Shown: positions 25,661-35,198 of the stretch, one piece after another
How positions within the stretch are numbered: the stretch's first letter is position 1
Layout: every line of letters starts with the position of its first letter
NCBI GenBank assembly: GCA_020249505.1
Contig: JADCFN010000003.1
Span: forward strand, 62,001 to 126,000
DNA: 64,000 nucleotides
Source of the DNA: Roseomonas sp.
Lineage (GTDB): Bacteria; Pseudomonadota; Alphaproteobacteria; Acetobacterales; Acetobacteraceae
Direction: 5' to 3'
Notes under the pieces: generated by a model
What the model saw: only the letters and a program-made list of their open reading frames with translations
Database searches by the model: none
What the model was told of the DNA's origin: nothing
Position numbers and translations under genes: made by a program

Positions 25661-27271
25661 CTAATTCGCCGAACCGCGCCGCAGCCTTTCCATCGCATCG
25701 CCCAGGCTGAAGCTGCCCGGCCGTTGGCGCGGCGGGAAATCCTTGAAGCTTTCAAGGAATCGTCCGACATAGGCCTGCGCTGGCACAAGGGCAAAAATCC
25801 GCTCCATGCGCCAATGATCATAGCTGACAGATTCAGTGGCGCGTTCAAACGGGTCGGCACGCAAATTGAACAACATCGGCACACGCAGCGTTGTGAAGCT
25901 TCTTTCCCAGACTTTGAAGCCATGATTCTCCTGAATCATGAAATGCAGCTTCCAATCATCGTAGCGTAGCGCGGCCAGATCACCATCATCGGTGAAGTAG
26001 AACATCTCCCGCCGCGCGCCGGGGCCAGTGCCGGTCAACAGCGGCAATTGGTTGTAGCCATCCAGATGGACCTTGTAATCGCGCCGGCCAGCCCGGTGAC
26101 CCGCCAGTAGCTTTTCCTTGATTTGCGGCTCACCCGCGGCAGCCAGCAAGGTCGGCAACCAATCCTGGTGGGAGAAGATATCATTCAACACCTGCCCAGG
26201 CTGAATGCGCCCAGGCCAACGGATCATGCTGGGCACGCGGAAGCCACCTTCCCAGGCAGTCGCCTTTTCGCCACGGAAGGGTGTAGCGCCGCCATCAGGC
26301 CAGGTCATCACCTCGGCGCCATTATCGGTGCTGTAGATCACGATGGTGTTTTGCGTAATGCCGAGATCATCAAGCTTCTTCAGCAATTGCCCGACATGGC
26401 CATCATGTTCCACCATGCCATCAGGATAAACGCCAAGCCCGGTCTTGCCCTTGCTTTCTGCCTTCAACCGCGTCCAGATATGCATGCGCGTGGAATTGAA
26501 CCAGGTTAAGAAGGGCTTACCCGCACGATGCTGGCGATCAATGAAATCCAGCGACGCGGCCAGGAATTCCTCATCCACCGTTTCCATGCGCTTCATGGTC
26601 AGCGGCCCGGTGTTTTCGATCCGCTGCGTGCCATCCGCATTGGCCCAAGTCTTCAACACACCGCGCGGCGCGAAGCGATCACGAAAGCGCGGGTCACGCG
26701 GGTAATCGGGATTTTCCGGCTCATCTTCCGCATTCAGGTGATAGAGTGAGCCGAAGAACTCATCAAAGCCATGCATCGTTGGCAGATGCTCATCACGATC
26801 GCCCAGATGGTTCTTGCCGAATTGGCCGGTGGCGTAGCCCATGGCTTTCAGCAGCACGGCAATGGTCGGGTCTTCCGGGCGCATGCCTTCCGGCGCGCCG
26901 GGCAGGCCCACCTTGGAAAGGCCCGTACGCAAGGGGCTTTGGCCGGTGATGAAGGCGGAACGGCCGGCGGTGCAGGAATTCTCGCCATAGGCATCGGTGA
27001 AGATCGCGCCTTCTTTGGCGATGCGGTCAATATTGGGCGTGCGATAGCCCATCATGCCCATGTTGTAGGCCGAGATATTGGACCAGCCGATATCATCGCC
27101 GAAAATCACCAGAATATTCGGCTGGCCTTGCGGCGCGGCAGCGGCGGGTGCGCGCGCCGGTTGCGTCTGCGCTTGCGCCATTTGCACGCCACCCAGCGTG
27201 CCGGCGGCAAGCCCCGCGGCACCACCCAGCAGCATGTCGCGGCGTGATGGGCGTTGATTGTCTTGGCTCAT
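25661..27271 (-). CDS. arylsulfatase (formylglycine-type sulfatase), Tat-like export signal
   Basis: 536 residues. The N-terminus SRRDMLLGGAAGLAAG looks like a twin-arginine signal, ending near residue 35. Metal-binding NILVIFGDDIGW (52-63) and the activation motif CTAGR (Cys100 to Arg104) mark a type I sulfatase. The third position is Ala, which the C-x-P/A-x-R consensus allows. Cys100 must be oxidised to formylglycine, and the enzyme for that is encoded immediately upstream with a 4-bp overlap (ATGA). It hydrolyses sulfate esters in the periplasm; the natural substrate is unknown. The start at 27271 is chosen because of the overlap and the export signal. Confidence 0.92.
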   Translation of the reverse strand: MSQDNQRPSRRDMLLGGAAGLAAGTLGGVQMAQAQTQPARAPAAAAPQGQPNILVIFGDDIGWSNISAYNMGMMGYRTPNIDRIAKEGAIFTDAYGENSCTAGRSAFITGQSPLRTGLSKVGLPGAPEGMRPEDPTIAVLLKAMGYATGQFGKNHLGDRDEHLPTMHGFDEFFGSLYHLNAEDEPENPDYPRDPRFRDRFAPRGVLKTWANADGTQRIENTGPLTMKRMETVDEEFLAASLDFIDRQHRAGKPFLTWFNSTRMHIWTRLKAESKGKTGLGVYPDGMVEHDGHVGQLLKKLDDLGITQNTIVIYSTDNGAEVMTWPDGGATPFRGEKATAWEGGFRVPSMIRWPGRIQPGQVLNDIFSHQDWLPTLLAAAGEPQIKEKLLAGHRAGRRDYKVHLDGYNQLPLLTGTGPGARREMFYFTDDGDLAALRYDDWKLHFMIQENHGFKVWERSFTTLRVPMLFNLRADPFERATESVSYDHWRMERIFALVPAQAYVGRFLESFKDFPPRQRPGSFSLGDAMERLRRGSAN

Positions 27272-28257
27272 GTGAGCGTTCCCCTTGATGATTGAGATGA
27301 TGGGCGGCGGATGCAGCGAAAGCCGATATGGCTCATGCCGGTATCCACCATTTGGGCGTGACGCGCGGCGGGCCGATACCGCCGGCAATAGGATGGCGCG
27401 CAAAGGAAGGAACCGCCCTTCACAACCTTGCGCGGAATGCGAATGGCCGGCTGCAAAGGATCGAAAGACCCAGCCATATCTGCGCCGCGCGGATTTTCAG
27501 CGACGCAGCAGGGGCTTTCAGGATCGGCGGCGTGCTTCGCGCCCCACCAATCCACTGTCCATTCCCAGACATTCCCGCAAACCTCAAACAAGCCGTAGCC
27601 ATTGGGCGGGAAGCTTTTGACCGGGCAGGTACCGGTAAAGCCATCGGTTTCGAAATTGCGCCAGGGGAAGGGGCCCTGCCAGGTATTGGCCAGATGCACA
27701 TCGCCCGGCGCGAATTCATCACCCCAGGCGAATTCAGCGCCATCAAGCCCGCCGCGGGCGGCAAATTCCCATTCCGCTTCGGTCGGCAGTTCCTTACCCG
27801 CCCAGGCGGCATAGGCGCTGGCATCTTCAAACGCGACATGCACCACCGGGTGATCATCCCGGCCTGCGATGTCACTGCCCGGCCCTTCCGGGGCGCGCCA
27901 ATGCGCACCTTTGGTCCAATGCCACCAGTTACGAATATCGCGCGTGTCCACCGGGCCGGCAGTCATGCGGAACACCAGCGCGCCGGGGGCCAGCATATCG
28001 GCCGGCGCGCCGGGATAAAGCGCGGGATCAAGCGGGCGTTCCGCGACGGTCTTATGGCCAGTCGCTGCAACAAAACGGGCGAAATCCCGATTGGTCACCG
28101 CCGCCTGGTCTATCCAAAAACCCGCCACCGAAACGCTGTGGCAGGGCCTTTCCTCGGGATAATGCCGATCCGAACCCATCAGGAAGGTGCCGCCCGGAAT
28201 CCAGGCCATGGCTGCCTCTTCACCCGCCTGATCGGGCCTGCTTGGCCCTTCCATCAT
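27268..28257 (-). CDS. formylglycine-generating enzyme (SUMF1 type)
   Basis: 329 residues from the ATG pair at 28257 (AAGGG upstream); the frame is open to 28326, so an N-terminus 23 residues longer is possible. The FGE-sulfatase domain is complete: WIPGGTFLMGSDRHYPEE, ELPTEAEWEFAARGGL, CGNVWEWTVDWW and the active-site pair Cys286/Cys291 in GGSFLCAPSYCRRYR, followed by GFRC. It oxidises the sulfatase Cys to formylglycine using oxygen and copper. Coupling to the sulfatase gene shows the partner is the enzyme downstream. It diverges from the LysR gene over about 100 bp. Confidence 0.93.
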   Translation of the reverse strand: MMEGPSRPDQAGEEAAMAWIPGGTFLMGSDRHYPEERPCHSVSVAGFWIDQAAVTNRDFARFVAATGHKTVAERPLDPALYPGAPADMLAPGALVFRMTAGPVDTRDIRNWWHWTKGAHWRAPEGPGSDIAGRDDHPVVHVAFEDASAYAAWAGKELPTEAEWEFAARGGLDGAEFAWGDEFAPGDVHLANTWQGPFPWRNFETDGFTGTCPVKSFPPNGYGLFEVCGNVWEWTVDWWGAKHAADPESPCCVAENPRGADMAGSFDPLQPAIRIPRKVVKGGSFLCAPSYCRRYRPAARHAQMVDTGMSHIGFRCIRRPSSQSSRGTLT

Positions 28258-28362
28258 CGTGAAACCATACCCTTGCAGCGTGAGCGTCTTTGCAGAGACT
28301 GCCATCTTTGCGACAAGCGGGGCCAATACCTTTTCGACAATCTAAAATTCTACTGGTGGTAT

Positions 28363-29337
28363 ATGATCGAGATTCGAGAGCTTCGGCTGGTCAAGGCCAT
28401 TGACGAAAACGGCAGCCTGGTGCGGGCCGCGCGGGTGCTTGGCATCGCGCAGCCCGCGCTGACGCGGGCGCTGGCGCGGCTGGAGGCCAGGCTGCGCGGC
28501 AAGCTGTTTGAACGCAGCCGCCGCGGCGTGATCGCAACCGATCTGGGCCGCGCCATCATTGCCGAAGGCAGCGCCATTCTGGATAGTCTGGAACGGCTGG
28601 ACCGGCATTTGGCGGAAGCGCGCGGGACTCAGACCCATGATTTGGATGTGATCGCCGGCGCTTACATGGCCGAGACGATCTGCCTTTCCGCTGCGGCGCT
28701 TATGCTATCCGCCTTTCCCAACACGCGGGTCCGGCTGGTTTCCGCCAATTGGACTGAGGTGCCGGCTGCTATCCTGGAACGCGAAGCCCCCATCGGCATC
28801 ATGGACCTACGCGGCTTCGTCGCCGACCAGGGCCTGACAGTGGAAAAGCTGCGCCCGCAGCCCGCGATTTTCGTCGCCCGAGCGCGCCACCCCTTGGCTG
28901 AGCGCGACAGCGTGAGCCTGGCGGAGATCATGTCCTATCCGCTGGCCTTTATTGGCCGCGCACCGCGCGAAGTGCAGGCACCGCATGTCGCCGCGCGTGA
29001 AGAGGCACGCCGCCTGGGCCAGCCGCACCCGGCCTTCCCAGCCCTGGTGCATGAAAGCCCAACTGTGACCTTGAAGCTGCTGCCGCAATGCGATGCGGTG
29101 GCAGCGGTGAGTGTCACCATGGCGATGGAGGCTCTGCGCCACGGCGATATCGTCGCACTTCCCTGGCAGCGCGCGCCTTGGGCTTCGATCCATCCTGGCA
29201 TCATCACCCTGCGCAACCGCGCGCTTGGCGCGGCAGAGCAGGGGTTTTTGGACTTGATCCGCGCGGCGGATCAGAAGGCGGCGGAAGAGGCGATTGCCTG
29301 GTGCGTGGCGCAGGGTGTGCCGAGTGCGTGTGGGTGA
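28363..29337 (+). CDS. LysR-family transcriptional regulator
   Basis: 324 residues. The winged helix-turn-helix occupies about 1-60 (IRELRLVKAIDENGSLVRAARVLGIAQPALTRALARLEARL), followed by the periplasmic-binding-protein-like effector domain. The open frame continues far upstream through the opposite-strand FGE gene, but the family N-terminus fixes the ATG at 28363. It is transcribed divergently from the FGE-sulfatase-HAD operon, the usual arrangement for a LysR regulator controlling its neighbour; the ~100-bp gap would hold its operator. The effector is unknown, possibly related to sulfur supply. Confidence 0.9.
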   Translation: MIEIRELRLVKAIDENGSLVRAARVLGIAQPALTRALARLEARLRGKLFERSRRGVIATDLGRAIIAEGSAILDSLERLDRHLAEARGTQTHDLDVIAGAYMAETICLSAAALMLSAFPNTRVRLVSANWTEVPAAILEREAPIGIMDLRGFVADQGLTVEKLRPQPAIFVARARHPLAERDSVSLAEIMSYPLAFIGRAPREVQAPHVAAREEARRLGQPHPAFPALVHESPTVTLKLLPQCDAVAAVSVTMAMEALRHGDIVALPWQRAPWASIHPGIITLRNRALGAAEQGFLDLIRAADQKAAEEAIAWCVAQGVPSACG

Positions 29338-29438
29338 TTGGGGGGGGCGGATTCAGGTGCGTGGGTCACGGCGTTTTTTCTGCCTATCGCTCTGAAAAGC
29401 AGATTAGTCTTTCCGACTTGCATGAGGGCATAACATTC

Positions 29439-30353
29439 ATGGCGATTCCCGATTATCAGAGCTTGATGCTGCCGATTCTGAAGCTGGCCGCTCACGGTGA
29501 GTTTTCGGTTCCGATGGCTGCGGTCGAGATTGCAAACAGCCATGGTCTTTCTGACGCTGAAGCGGAGGAGATGCTGCCAAGCGGAAAGCAGCGCCTGCTG
29601 CATAATCGCATTCATTGGGCGAAATTTTATCTGACTAAGGCTGGATTGTTGGAGAGCCCGAAGCGCGGCCGTTTTACCGTGACTGAGATGGGCAAACAGC
29701 TTCTCAATAAGCCACCCGCTGTTCTCAATACCAAGTATCTTCTGACACTACCGGCCTTTAAGGAATTTTATGGAAAGTCGGAAGCCGCACAGCCTTCGCA
29801 TGATGGTAGCGCCATAGAACCGCCAGCCGCGACCCCTGAGGAAATCATAAGCGATGCCGAAAAGGCATTTAACGCTGCGCTACGCGATGATCTACTGAGC
29901 CGTATTCTACAGAATTCTCCGCAATTCTTTGAACAGCTCATCGTGGAATTGCTGGTGGCCATGGGCTATGGCGGTTCGCGTCTGAATGCAGCGGAGCAGC
30001 TTGGTAAATCAGGCGATGGTGGCGTGGATGGCGTCATCAATGAAGACGCTCTTGGCTTGGATCGCGTTTATGTGCAGGCGAGACGATACGCCCCAGGTTC
30101 ATCTGTAGGCCGGCCCGAAGTGCAGGCTTTCACAGGTAGCCTTGTTGGTTTGGGTGCGACCAAGGGCGTTTTCGTCACCACGTCATCCTTCTCGGCGCAG
30201 GCGTCGGATTTTGCTTCACGTGTGCCGCAACGCATTATCCTCATTGATGGTAAGCGTCTGACGGAACTGATGGTTACCTATAATGTTGGAGTACGCTCAA
30301 ATCGCGTTGTCGAATTTAAACGCCTCGATGAGGATTTCTTCACAGAAGAGTAA
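29439..30353 (+). CDS. Mrr-type restriction endonuclease with altered catalytic Lys
   Basis: 304 residues with both Mrr domains: an N-terminal winged helix (about 5-85, LMLPILKLAAHGEFSV, RIHWAKFYLTKAGLLESP) and a C-terminal Mrr_cat nuclease (about 165-290). In the nuclease the Asp-rich loop GDGGVDG is intact (Asp193, Asp197), but the usual Q-x-K reads VYVQARRY, placing Arg215 where Lys is expected. Mrr proteins cut methylated DNA. The Arg may weaken or abolish cleavage. The ATG at 29439 has GAGGG upstream; the open frame upstream overlaps the LysR gene. It stands alone, convergent with rpoD. Confidence 0.87.
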   Translation: MAIPDYQSLMLPILKLAAHGEFSVPMAAVEIANSHGLSDAEAEEMLPSGKQRLLHNRIHWAKFYLTKAGLLESPKRGRFTVTEMGKQLLNKPPAVLNTKYLLTLPAFKEFYGKSEAAQPSHDGSAIEPPAATPEEIISDAEKAFNAALRDDLLSRILQNSPQFFEQLIVELLVAMGYGGSRLNAAEQLGKSGDGGVDGVINEDALGLDRVYVQARRYAPGSSVGRPEVQAFTGSLVGLGATKGVFVTTSSFSAQASDFASRVPQRIILIDGKRLTELMVTYNVGVRSNRVVEFKRLDEDFFTEE

Positions 30354-30363
30354 AGCGCGGAGA

Positions 30364-30428
30364 AAGTCTAGGCGGGGTCCGGGGTAACACTGTTACCCCG
30401 GCGGGGGTGAGGGGGCGGCGCCCCCTTC
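30364..30428. repeat. GC-rich palindromic intergenic repeat, copy A
   Basis: Between the convergent Mrr and rpoD genes. It holds a perfect 11-bp inverted repeat with a 1-base centre at 30379-30401 (arm CCGGGGTAACA), followed by a second hairpin. The reverse complement of 62533-62595 is nearly identical over about 60 bp, and half of it recurs at 61754-61772. This points to a dispersed intergenic repeat family, possibly used as a terminator. Confidence 0.8.
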
Positions 30429-30430
30429 TT
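30411..30430 (+). terminator. hairpin terminator after the Mrr gene
   Basis: GGGGGC-GGC-GCCCCC at 30411-30425 is followed by TTCTTT. Together with the adjacent palindrome it could stop transcripts of the Mrr gene and, on the other strand, of rpoD, whose coding regions converge here. Confidence 0.6.
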
Positions 30431-30434
30431 TCCC

Positions 30435-32360
30435 TCAATTATCCAAGAACGACCTTAGCTTCCGGCTGCGGCTTGGGTGTTTCAGCTTGCGCAGCGCCTT
30501 GGCTTCAATCTGGCGGATGCGTTCGCGTGTCACGTTAAACTGCTGACCTACTTCTTCCAGCGTGTGGTCCGTATTCATGCCGATGCCAAAGCGCATGCGC
30601 AGCACGCGTTCTTCGCGGGGCGTCAGGCTGGCCAGCACGCGCGTCGTTTGTTCGCGCAGGTTGGATTGGATCGCCGCATCAATCGGGATGATCGCGTTCT
30701 TGTCTTCGATGAAGTCGCCAAGGTGGCTATCTTCCTCATCCCCGATCGGGGTTTCAAGGCTGATCGGTTCCTTCGCAATCTTCAGGACCTTGCGCACCTT
30801 TTCAAGCGGCATGCCGAGCTTTTCGGCCAGTTCCTCCGGCTGAGGTTCACGCCCGATTTCATGCAGCATCTGGCGTGAAGTGCGCACCAGCTTATTGATG
30901 GTTTCAATCATATGCACCGGAATGCGGATGGTGCGCGCCTGATCCGCGATGGAACGCGTGATCGCTTGGCGGATCCACCAGGTGGCATATGTGCTGAACT
31001 TATAGCCGCGGCGATATTCGAACTTATCCACCGCCTTCATCAGGCCGATATTGCCTTCCTGAATCAGGTCAAGGAACTGCAGGCCGCGATTGGTGTATTT
31101 CTTGGCGATGGAGATAACAAGGCGTAGATTCGCCTCAATCATTTCCTTCTTCGCCTGGGTCATGTCGCGTTCGCCGCGCGACACGGTCGCATAGACGCGC
31201 TTGAATTCCGCAACCGGCAGGCCGGTTTCATTCGCTACTTCGCTGATGCGCGAACGGATTTGTTCTACTTCCGCGCCGTATTTCGCGACAAAGGGCTTCC
31301 AGCCCTTGCCCGGCAGATTGCCAACGCGTTCCAGCCAGGCGGGGTCCATTTCGCTACCGCGCCATTGCGCCAGGAATTCATCGCGCTTGACCTTCTGGCT
31401 ATCGGCCAGGCGCAACACCTGGCCTTCCATTTGGGTCATGCGGCGGTTCAGCGTTTTCAGCTGATCCACCAGCTCTTCGATGCGGTTATTGTGCAACTGC
31501 ACCTTTTCAACCAGCGTGATCAGTTCACTGCGCAGCTTTTCGTAATTCTTCTCCCCGCGCGTCGCCAATTCCTCGCCCGAGGTAAAGGCTTCCATGCGCT
31601 TGGAACTGAGCTTCGACAGCTTCGCGTAAATCGCTTCAATCTGCTCGAAATTCGCGAGCACTTCCGGCTTCAGTTTTTCTTCAAGGGCAGAGAGTGAAAG
31701 CCCAAGGCCTTCCCCTTCCTCACCTTCTTCGAATTCCTCAACGGCAGCCGCGGAAACTGCGGCGTCGGGATTGCCGGCGGATTGGGTTGCTTCCAGGTCA
31801 ATAATGTCGCGCAGCAGCATGCGGGGCGGTGTCTGGCGCACGGCTTCATGCCAGCGCAAAATCGCCTTGAAGGTCAGCGGGCTTTCGCACAAGCCGCCAA
31901 TCATCATGTCGCGCCCGGCTTCGATGCGCTTGGCGATGGCGATTTCACCTTCGCGGGACAGCAATTCAACACTGCCCATTTCGCGGAGATACATGCGGAC
32001 AGGATCATCGGTGCGCCCGACGCTTTCCTCATCCACATTGCCGCCGGCTTCTTCTTCGTCTTCACCATCCGCGCGCGTCACGGGCTTGATCAGCGCGCCT
32101 TCGCCTTCTTCGGCTTCCTCGGCTTCAGACACGGTGATGCCGGCTTCGCTCAACATCGCCATGGTGTCTTCGATCATTTCTGAAGACACTTGTTCTGAAG
32201 GCAATACGGCGTTGATTTCGTCTACCGTGACATAGCCGCGTTCCTTGCCGCGGGCGATCAGCTTCTTCACCGCCGCTGATTGGATGTCGAGCATCATGCC
32301 CTCCACCTGTTCGTCGCGGGCTTCGACCGGTTCCGCCCCTGCCGCCGCTTTAGTCGCCAT
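30435..32360 (-). CDS. rpoD: RNA polymerase sigma factor RpoD (sigma-70)
   Basis: 641 residues, group 1 sigma factor. Region 1.1 lies at the N-terminus, 1.2 in [22 protein letters not shown], then a large acidic non-conserved region. Region 2 is [38 protein letters not shown], region 3 follows, and region 4.2 is [29 protein letters not shown]. It directs RNA polymerase to housekeeping promoters. It follows dnaG by 69 bp, the classic dnaG-rpoD macromolecular-synthesis arrangement; rpsU is not present here. Confidence 0.98.
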   Translation of the reverse strand: MATKAAAGAEPVEARDEQVEGMMLDIQSAAVKKLIARGKERGYVTVDEINAVLPSEQVSSEMIEDTMAMLSEAGITVSEAEEAEEGEGALIKPVTRADGEDEEEAGGNVDEESVGRTDDPVRMYLREMGSVELLSREGEIAIAKRIEAGRDMMIGGLCESPLTFKAILRWHEAVRQTPPRMLLRDIIDLEATQSAGNPDAAVSAAAVEEFEEGEEGEGLGLSLSALEEKLKPEVLANFEQIEAIYAKLSKLSSKRMEAFTSGEELATRGEKNYEKLRSELITLVEKVQLHNNRIEELVDQLKTLNRRMTQMEGQVLRLADSQKVKRDEFLAQWRGSEMDPAWLERVGNLPGKGWKPFVAKYGAEVEQIRSRISEVANETGLPVAEFKRVYATVSRGERDMTQAKKEMIEANLRLVISIAKKYTNRGLQFLDLIQEGNIGLMKAVDKFEYRRGYKFSTYATWWIRQAITRSIADQARTIRIPVHMIETINKLVRTSRQMLHEIGREPQPEELAEKLGMPLEKVRKVLKIAKEPISLETPIGDEEDSHLGDFIEDKNAIIPIDAAIQSNLREQTTRVLASLTPREERVLRMRFGIGMNTDHTLEEVGQQFNVTRERIRQIEAKALRKLKHPSRSRKLRSFLDN

Positions 32361-32429
32361 GCCGTGTCACTCCATCCAACTGCAACAGGCACCCGGCGCC
32401 CCGGATGCCCGCGCAACTACCCTCTACTA

Positions 32430-34241
32430 TTATGGCGTTGCCGCCGTATCTTCGGCCATATCGGCCCCATCTTCACCCCGGCGCAAGGCGCCAAGGGCTT
32501 CGGTCAGGCGGATCAGCCTTTGCTGCGCCGCCGGGTCATTCGTGGCGGCCAGGCTTTCCTGCGCCGCCTTCTGGTCTTCAAGCAAAGCCGCCTCTCCGCG
32601 CAGCCGCAGGAAGAAATGCCAGAAGCCTTCCTCTACCTCCCGCGGGAGCGCATCTGGGCGCGCCGCTTGGGGCAGGGCCTCGGCGCCAAGCGCCCAAGCC
32701 GTAGCATCTGCCAGACCTTCAGTTGCGAGGTGGGATAGCAATGCCTGAGAGTCAAGGCGCTGAGAGTCCATAGGCCAAGACAGAATGGCGCTTTGCAGCA
32801 GCCGCGCCGGGCCTTCGGGCAGGTCCAGCAGGCCGAAGGCTTCCTCGATCTGCGGCAGCAGCCAGGGGTGGCGCAGCAGAATGGCGAGCAGAATGCGCGC
32901 CTGGGCGGTGCGAATGGTGGGTTCCACCAGGGCAGGGCGGGCCAGGCGCTGGGTGGGCACCGCGCGGCCCGACTGGCGGCGGGTGGTTGTGGCTTCGAAA
33001 AAGCGTTTTAGAAGTTCACGACGATATTGGCGTGCCAGAGAAGGATCGGTGATCGTTGCGGCGGCAGCCAATAACCGTTTTTCTGCTGTTGCGCGCTGTT
33101 CCGGAGTGCCCATCGGCCGACCTTCCAACAGCAGGCCGTATAGCGCTTCTGAAAGCGGGCGCGCGCCATCCAGCACGGTCTGGAAGGCGGATTGCCCGCC
33201 CTTGGCGATCAGCGTATCCGGGTCTTCCCCCGCCGGCAGGGTCGCCAGCTTCAGGCTGCGTTCGGCGCTGATCAGCGGCAATGCTGCTTCTGCCACGCGG
33301 GCGGCGGCCCGGGCGCCGGCGGCATCACCATCAAAACAGAGCACCGGCTCCGGCGACAGGCGCCATAATTCCTGCAACTGATCTTCCGTGAGCGCGGTGC
33401 CAAGCGGCGCCACCGCCCCGGTGAAGCCCGCCTGATGCAAAGCGATCACATCCATATAGCCTTCAACGGCGACCACCGAGGCTCCGCGAAAAGCGCCTTC
33501 CCGCGCGCGGTCCAGCCCGTAAAGCGCGTAGCGTTTGCGAAAGAGCGGCGTTTCCGGGCTGTTGATGTATTTCGGCTGGCCATCGCCCAGGATGCGTCCG
33601 CCAAAGGCAATCACGCGCCCACGCCGGTCCCGAATGGGGAACATGACGCGGTTGAAGAAGAAATCACGCGGCGCTTCATCGCCCTCAGGCGGCTTCAGCA
33701 GGCCGGCTTCAATGAGTTGCGCGGTTTCAAACGCATCCTGCTTCAAATCCGCCTGCAAGGCGCCGCGCCCGGACCCAGCCCAGCCGAGGCCAAAGCCCTG
33801 GATGGTTTCCTCGGTCAGGCCGCGGCGGCGGAGGTATTCCAGCGCCGGTCGGCCTTCCGGTAGGCGAAGGCGACGCTGAAACGCCTCCATCGCCGCTTCC
33901 ATGACCGTGTAGAGGTCCCGCGCCTGGCGGGCGCGTTCGGCATCACGCGGGGCGAGTTTGGGGACATCGAGCCCCGCTTCGCTGGCAAGCCGTTCCACCG
34001 CTTCCATGAATTGCGCGCCTTCGGCCCGCATGACGAAGGTAACGGCATCCCCATGCGCGCCGCAGCCAAAGCAGTGGAAATGATCGTCATAGACATAGAA
34101 GGAGGGGGTCTTTTCCCCATGAAAGGGGCAGCAGCCCTTCCAGTTGCGCCCGGATTTGAGCAGCCGCGTCTTCTGCCCGATCAGACCGGGCAGGGGCGTG
34201 CGGGCGCGAAGCTCATCAAGGAAACCGGGGGGCAGGGCCAT
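32430..34241 (-). CDS. dnaG: DNA primase
   Basis: 603 residues from the ATG at 34241; the open frame 69 codons upstream is noncoding leader. The CHC2 zinc finger is formed by Cys38, His41, Cys57 and Cys60 (CPFH, HCFGC). The TOPRIM core includes VAVEGYMDVIALHQAG and CFDGDAAGARAA, and a C-terminal helicase-interaction domain ends the chain. It makes RNA primers at the replication fork. The first ~86 codons plus about 75 bp of leader are duplicated 1.84 kb upstream as a truncated copy. rpoD lies 69 bp downstream. Confidence 0.97.
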   Translation of the reverse strand: MALPPGFLDELRARTPLPGLIGQKTRLLKSGRNWKGCCPFHGEKTPSFYVYDDHFHCFGCGAHGDAVTFVMRAEGAQFMEAVERLASEAGLDVPKLAPRDAERARQARDLYTVMEAAMEAFQRRLRLPEGRPALEYLRRRGLTEETIQGFGLGWAGSGRGALQADLKQDAFETAQLIEAGLLKPPEGDEAPRDFFFNRVMFPIRDRRGRVIAFGGRILGDGQPKYINSPETPLFRKRYALYGLDRAREGAFRGASVVAVEGYMDVIALHQAGFTGAVAPLGTALTEDQLQELWRLSPEPVLCFDGDAAGARAAARVAEAALPLISAERSLKLATLPAGEDPDTLIAKGGQSAFQTVLDGARPLSEALYGLLLEGRPMGTPEQRATAEKRLLAAAATITDPSLARQYRRELLKRFFEATTTRRQSGRAVPTQRLARPALVEPTIRTAQARILLAILLRHPWLLPQIEEAFGLLDLPEGPARLLQSAILSWPMDSQRLDSQALLSHLATEGLADATAWALGAEALPQAARPDALPREVEEGFWHFFLRLRGEAALLEDQKAAQESLAATNDPAAQQRLIRLTEALGALRRGEDGADMAEDTAATP

Positions 34242-34314
34242 GGCGAGGGGGGAGGATATACCTTTGGGGGAAAATGTGGACTCAAGCGGGGGCGCGAAAA
34301 AAACACCCCCTATA
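33983..34314 (-). repeat. direct repeat: 5' end and leader of dnaG (intact copy)
   Basis: About 330 bp covering the dnaG leader (34242-34314) and the first ~86 codons. It recurs at 35821-36150 in the same orientation. The shared leader includes TTATAGGGG and the stretch CCCCCAAAGGTATATCCT just before the start codon. Identity is high but not complete. Confidence 0.88.
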
Positions 34315-34404
34315 ACAAGGGTGGGACTATTTCTACGCCCGCCAAAGGGACATGCAGCCGTCCCGTAAGTGGGCGGGAGAAAAGTTGCTTGCAGACGCGT
34401 TGGG

Positions 34405-35076
34405 TCAGTTGCGCTGATTGAGGCAAGAGGCAAAAGGCGGCGGCTCATTCGGAACCCGTCGGCACAGCCTGATCGGTTGCAAAAGGTTTAACCTCGCGCT
34501 CCACAGGCGTTCGTCCAGGTTTGGGGGCTGGTCAATCGGCGGCCTGCGCTCTGCCCACTGAATAGAGTAGAAATCTTCTGTGCCCTTTATGGTGAGAAGG
34601 ATCGCAAATTCACTGGTCTCATAGCCGGAGGCTCGATGCTTACCGCAGCCAACAAGGGCGACATACGCATCATGGCTACCGATCTTGAGACTTCCAAGCC
34701 CTCTGGCCGCAAAGGTTTGGGGACAGGTGCGGCGGAAAAGGGTAGCAGTTCGCTCTGCAAAGATTTGAGGACTAAATTCGGCATTTGTCGCGAGACCTTT
34801 TATGCCCATTATCGACACCATTTGCGTCCATCGTTCCTTGCTCTCAGCCGCTGGAACCATTTCGAAAATGTAGTTTTGAATTGCCCTTTCCTCATGCGCA
34901 GCTTTGAACCCTGAAGGAAGGGCAAGCAGTATGATCTGATTGAAAATGGGCATGGTGAGCATCGGGGGCCGAGACGGCGCACGCGGTTGCGAGGGTGGTT
35001 CCGCCGCCAAGGCTGTTCCGCATTGGATGCAGACCAGGATCGCAAAAAATGCTTTGGGTAGCGATCTAATCCACAA
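34405..35076 (-). CDS. secreted protein of unknown function, inside the dnaG repeat interval
   Basis: 223 residues, not recognised. A signal peptide covers about 1-25 (AFFAILVCIQCGTALA, then AEPP), followed by a Pro-rich stretch (SQPRAPSRPP). The mature part has four cysteines (RRTCPQ, VGCGKH, RLCRRV, ASCLNQ) and a segment GFKAAHEERAIQNYIFEMVP that resembles nothing I can name. It lies between the two dnaG 5' copies with another secreted-protein gene 122 bp upstream. Its end is 90 bp before the intact dnaG leader repeat. Base composition is lower in GC than dnaG. Function unknown. Confidence 0.7.
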   Translation of the reverse strand: MWIRSLPKAFFAILVCIQCGTALAAEPPSQPRAPSRPPMLTMPIFNQIILLALPSGFKAAHEERAIQNYIFEMVPAAESKERWTQMVSIMGIKGLATNAEFSPQIFAERTATLFRRTCPQTFAARGLGSLKIGSHDAYVALVGCGKHRASGYETSEFAILLTIKGTEDFYSIQWAERRPPIDQPPNLDERLWSARLNLLQPIRLCRRVPNEPPPFASCLNQRN

Positions 35077-35198
35077 GTTCTCGTCCTCCCTTCCCTAGTT
35101 CAGATACGAACAGCTATGTTCCTTCCTGCGGCGGATTGGACAAAACCGCACTTCATCATGGGTAAATTCGTCCTTGGTCAAATAGTCAAAAGGATTCC

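Noticed and set aside
27328-28362. Upstream part of a 669-residue plus-strand open frame ending in the LysR gene
   Set aside because: It is antisense to the FGE gene, has repetitive Arg/Gly/Ala shadow composition, and the LysR family N-terminus fixes the start at 28363.
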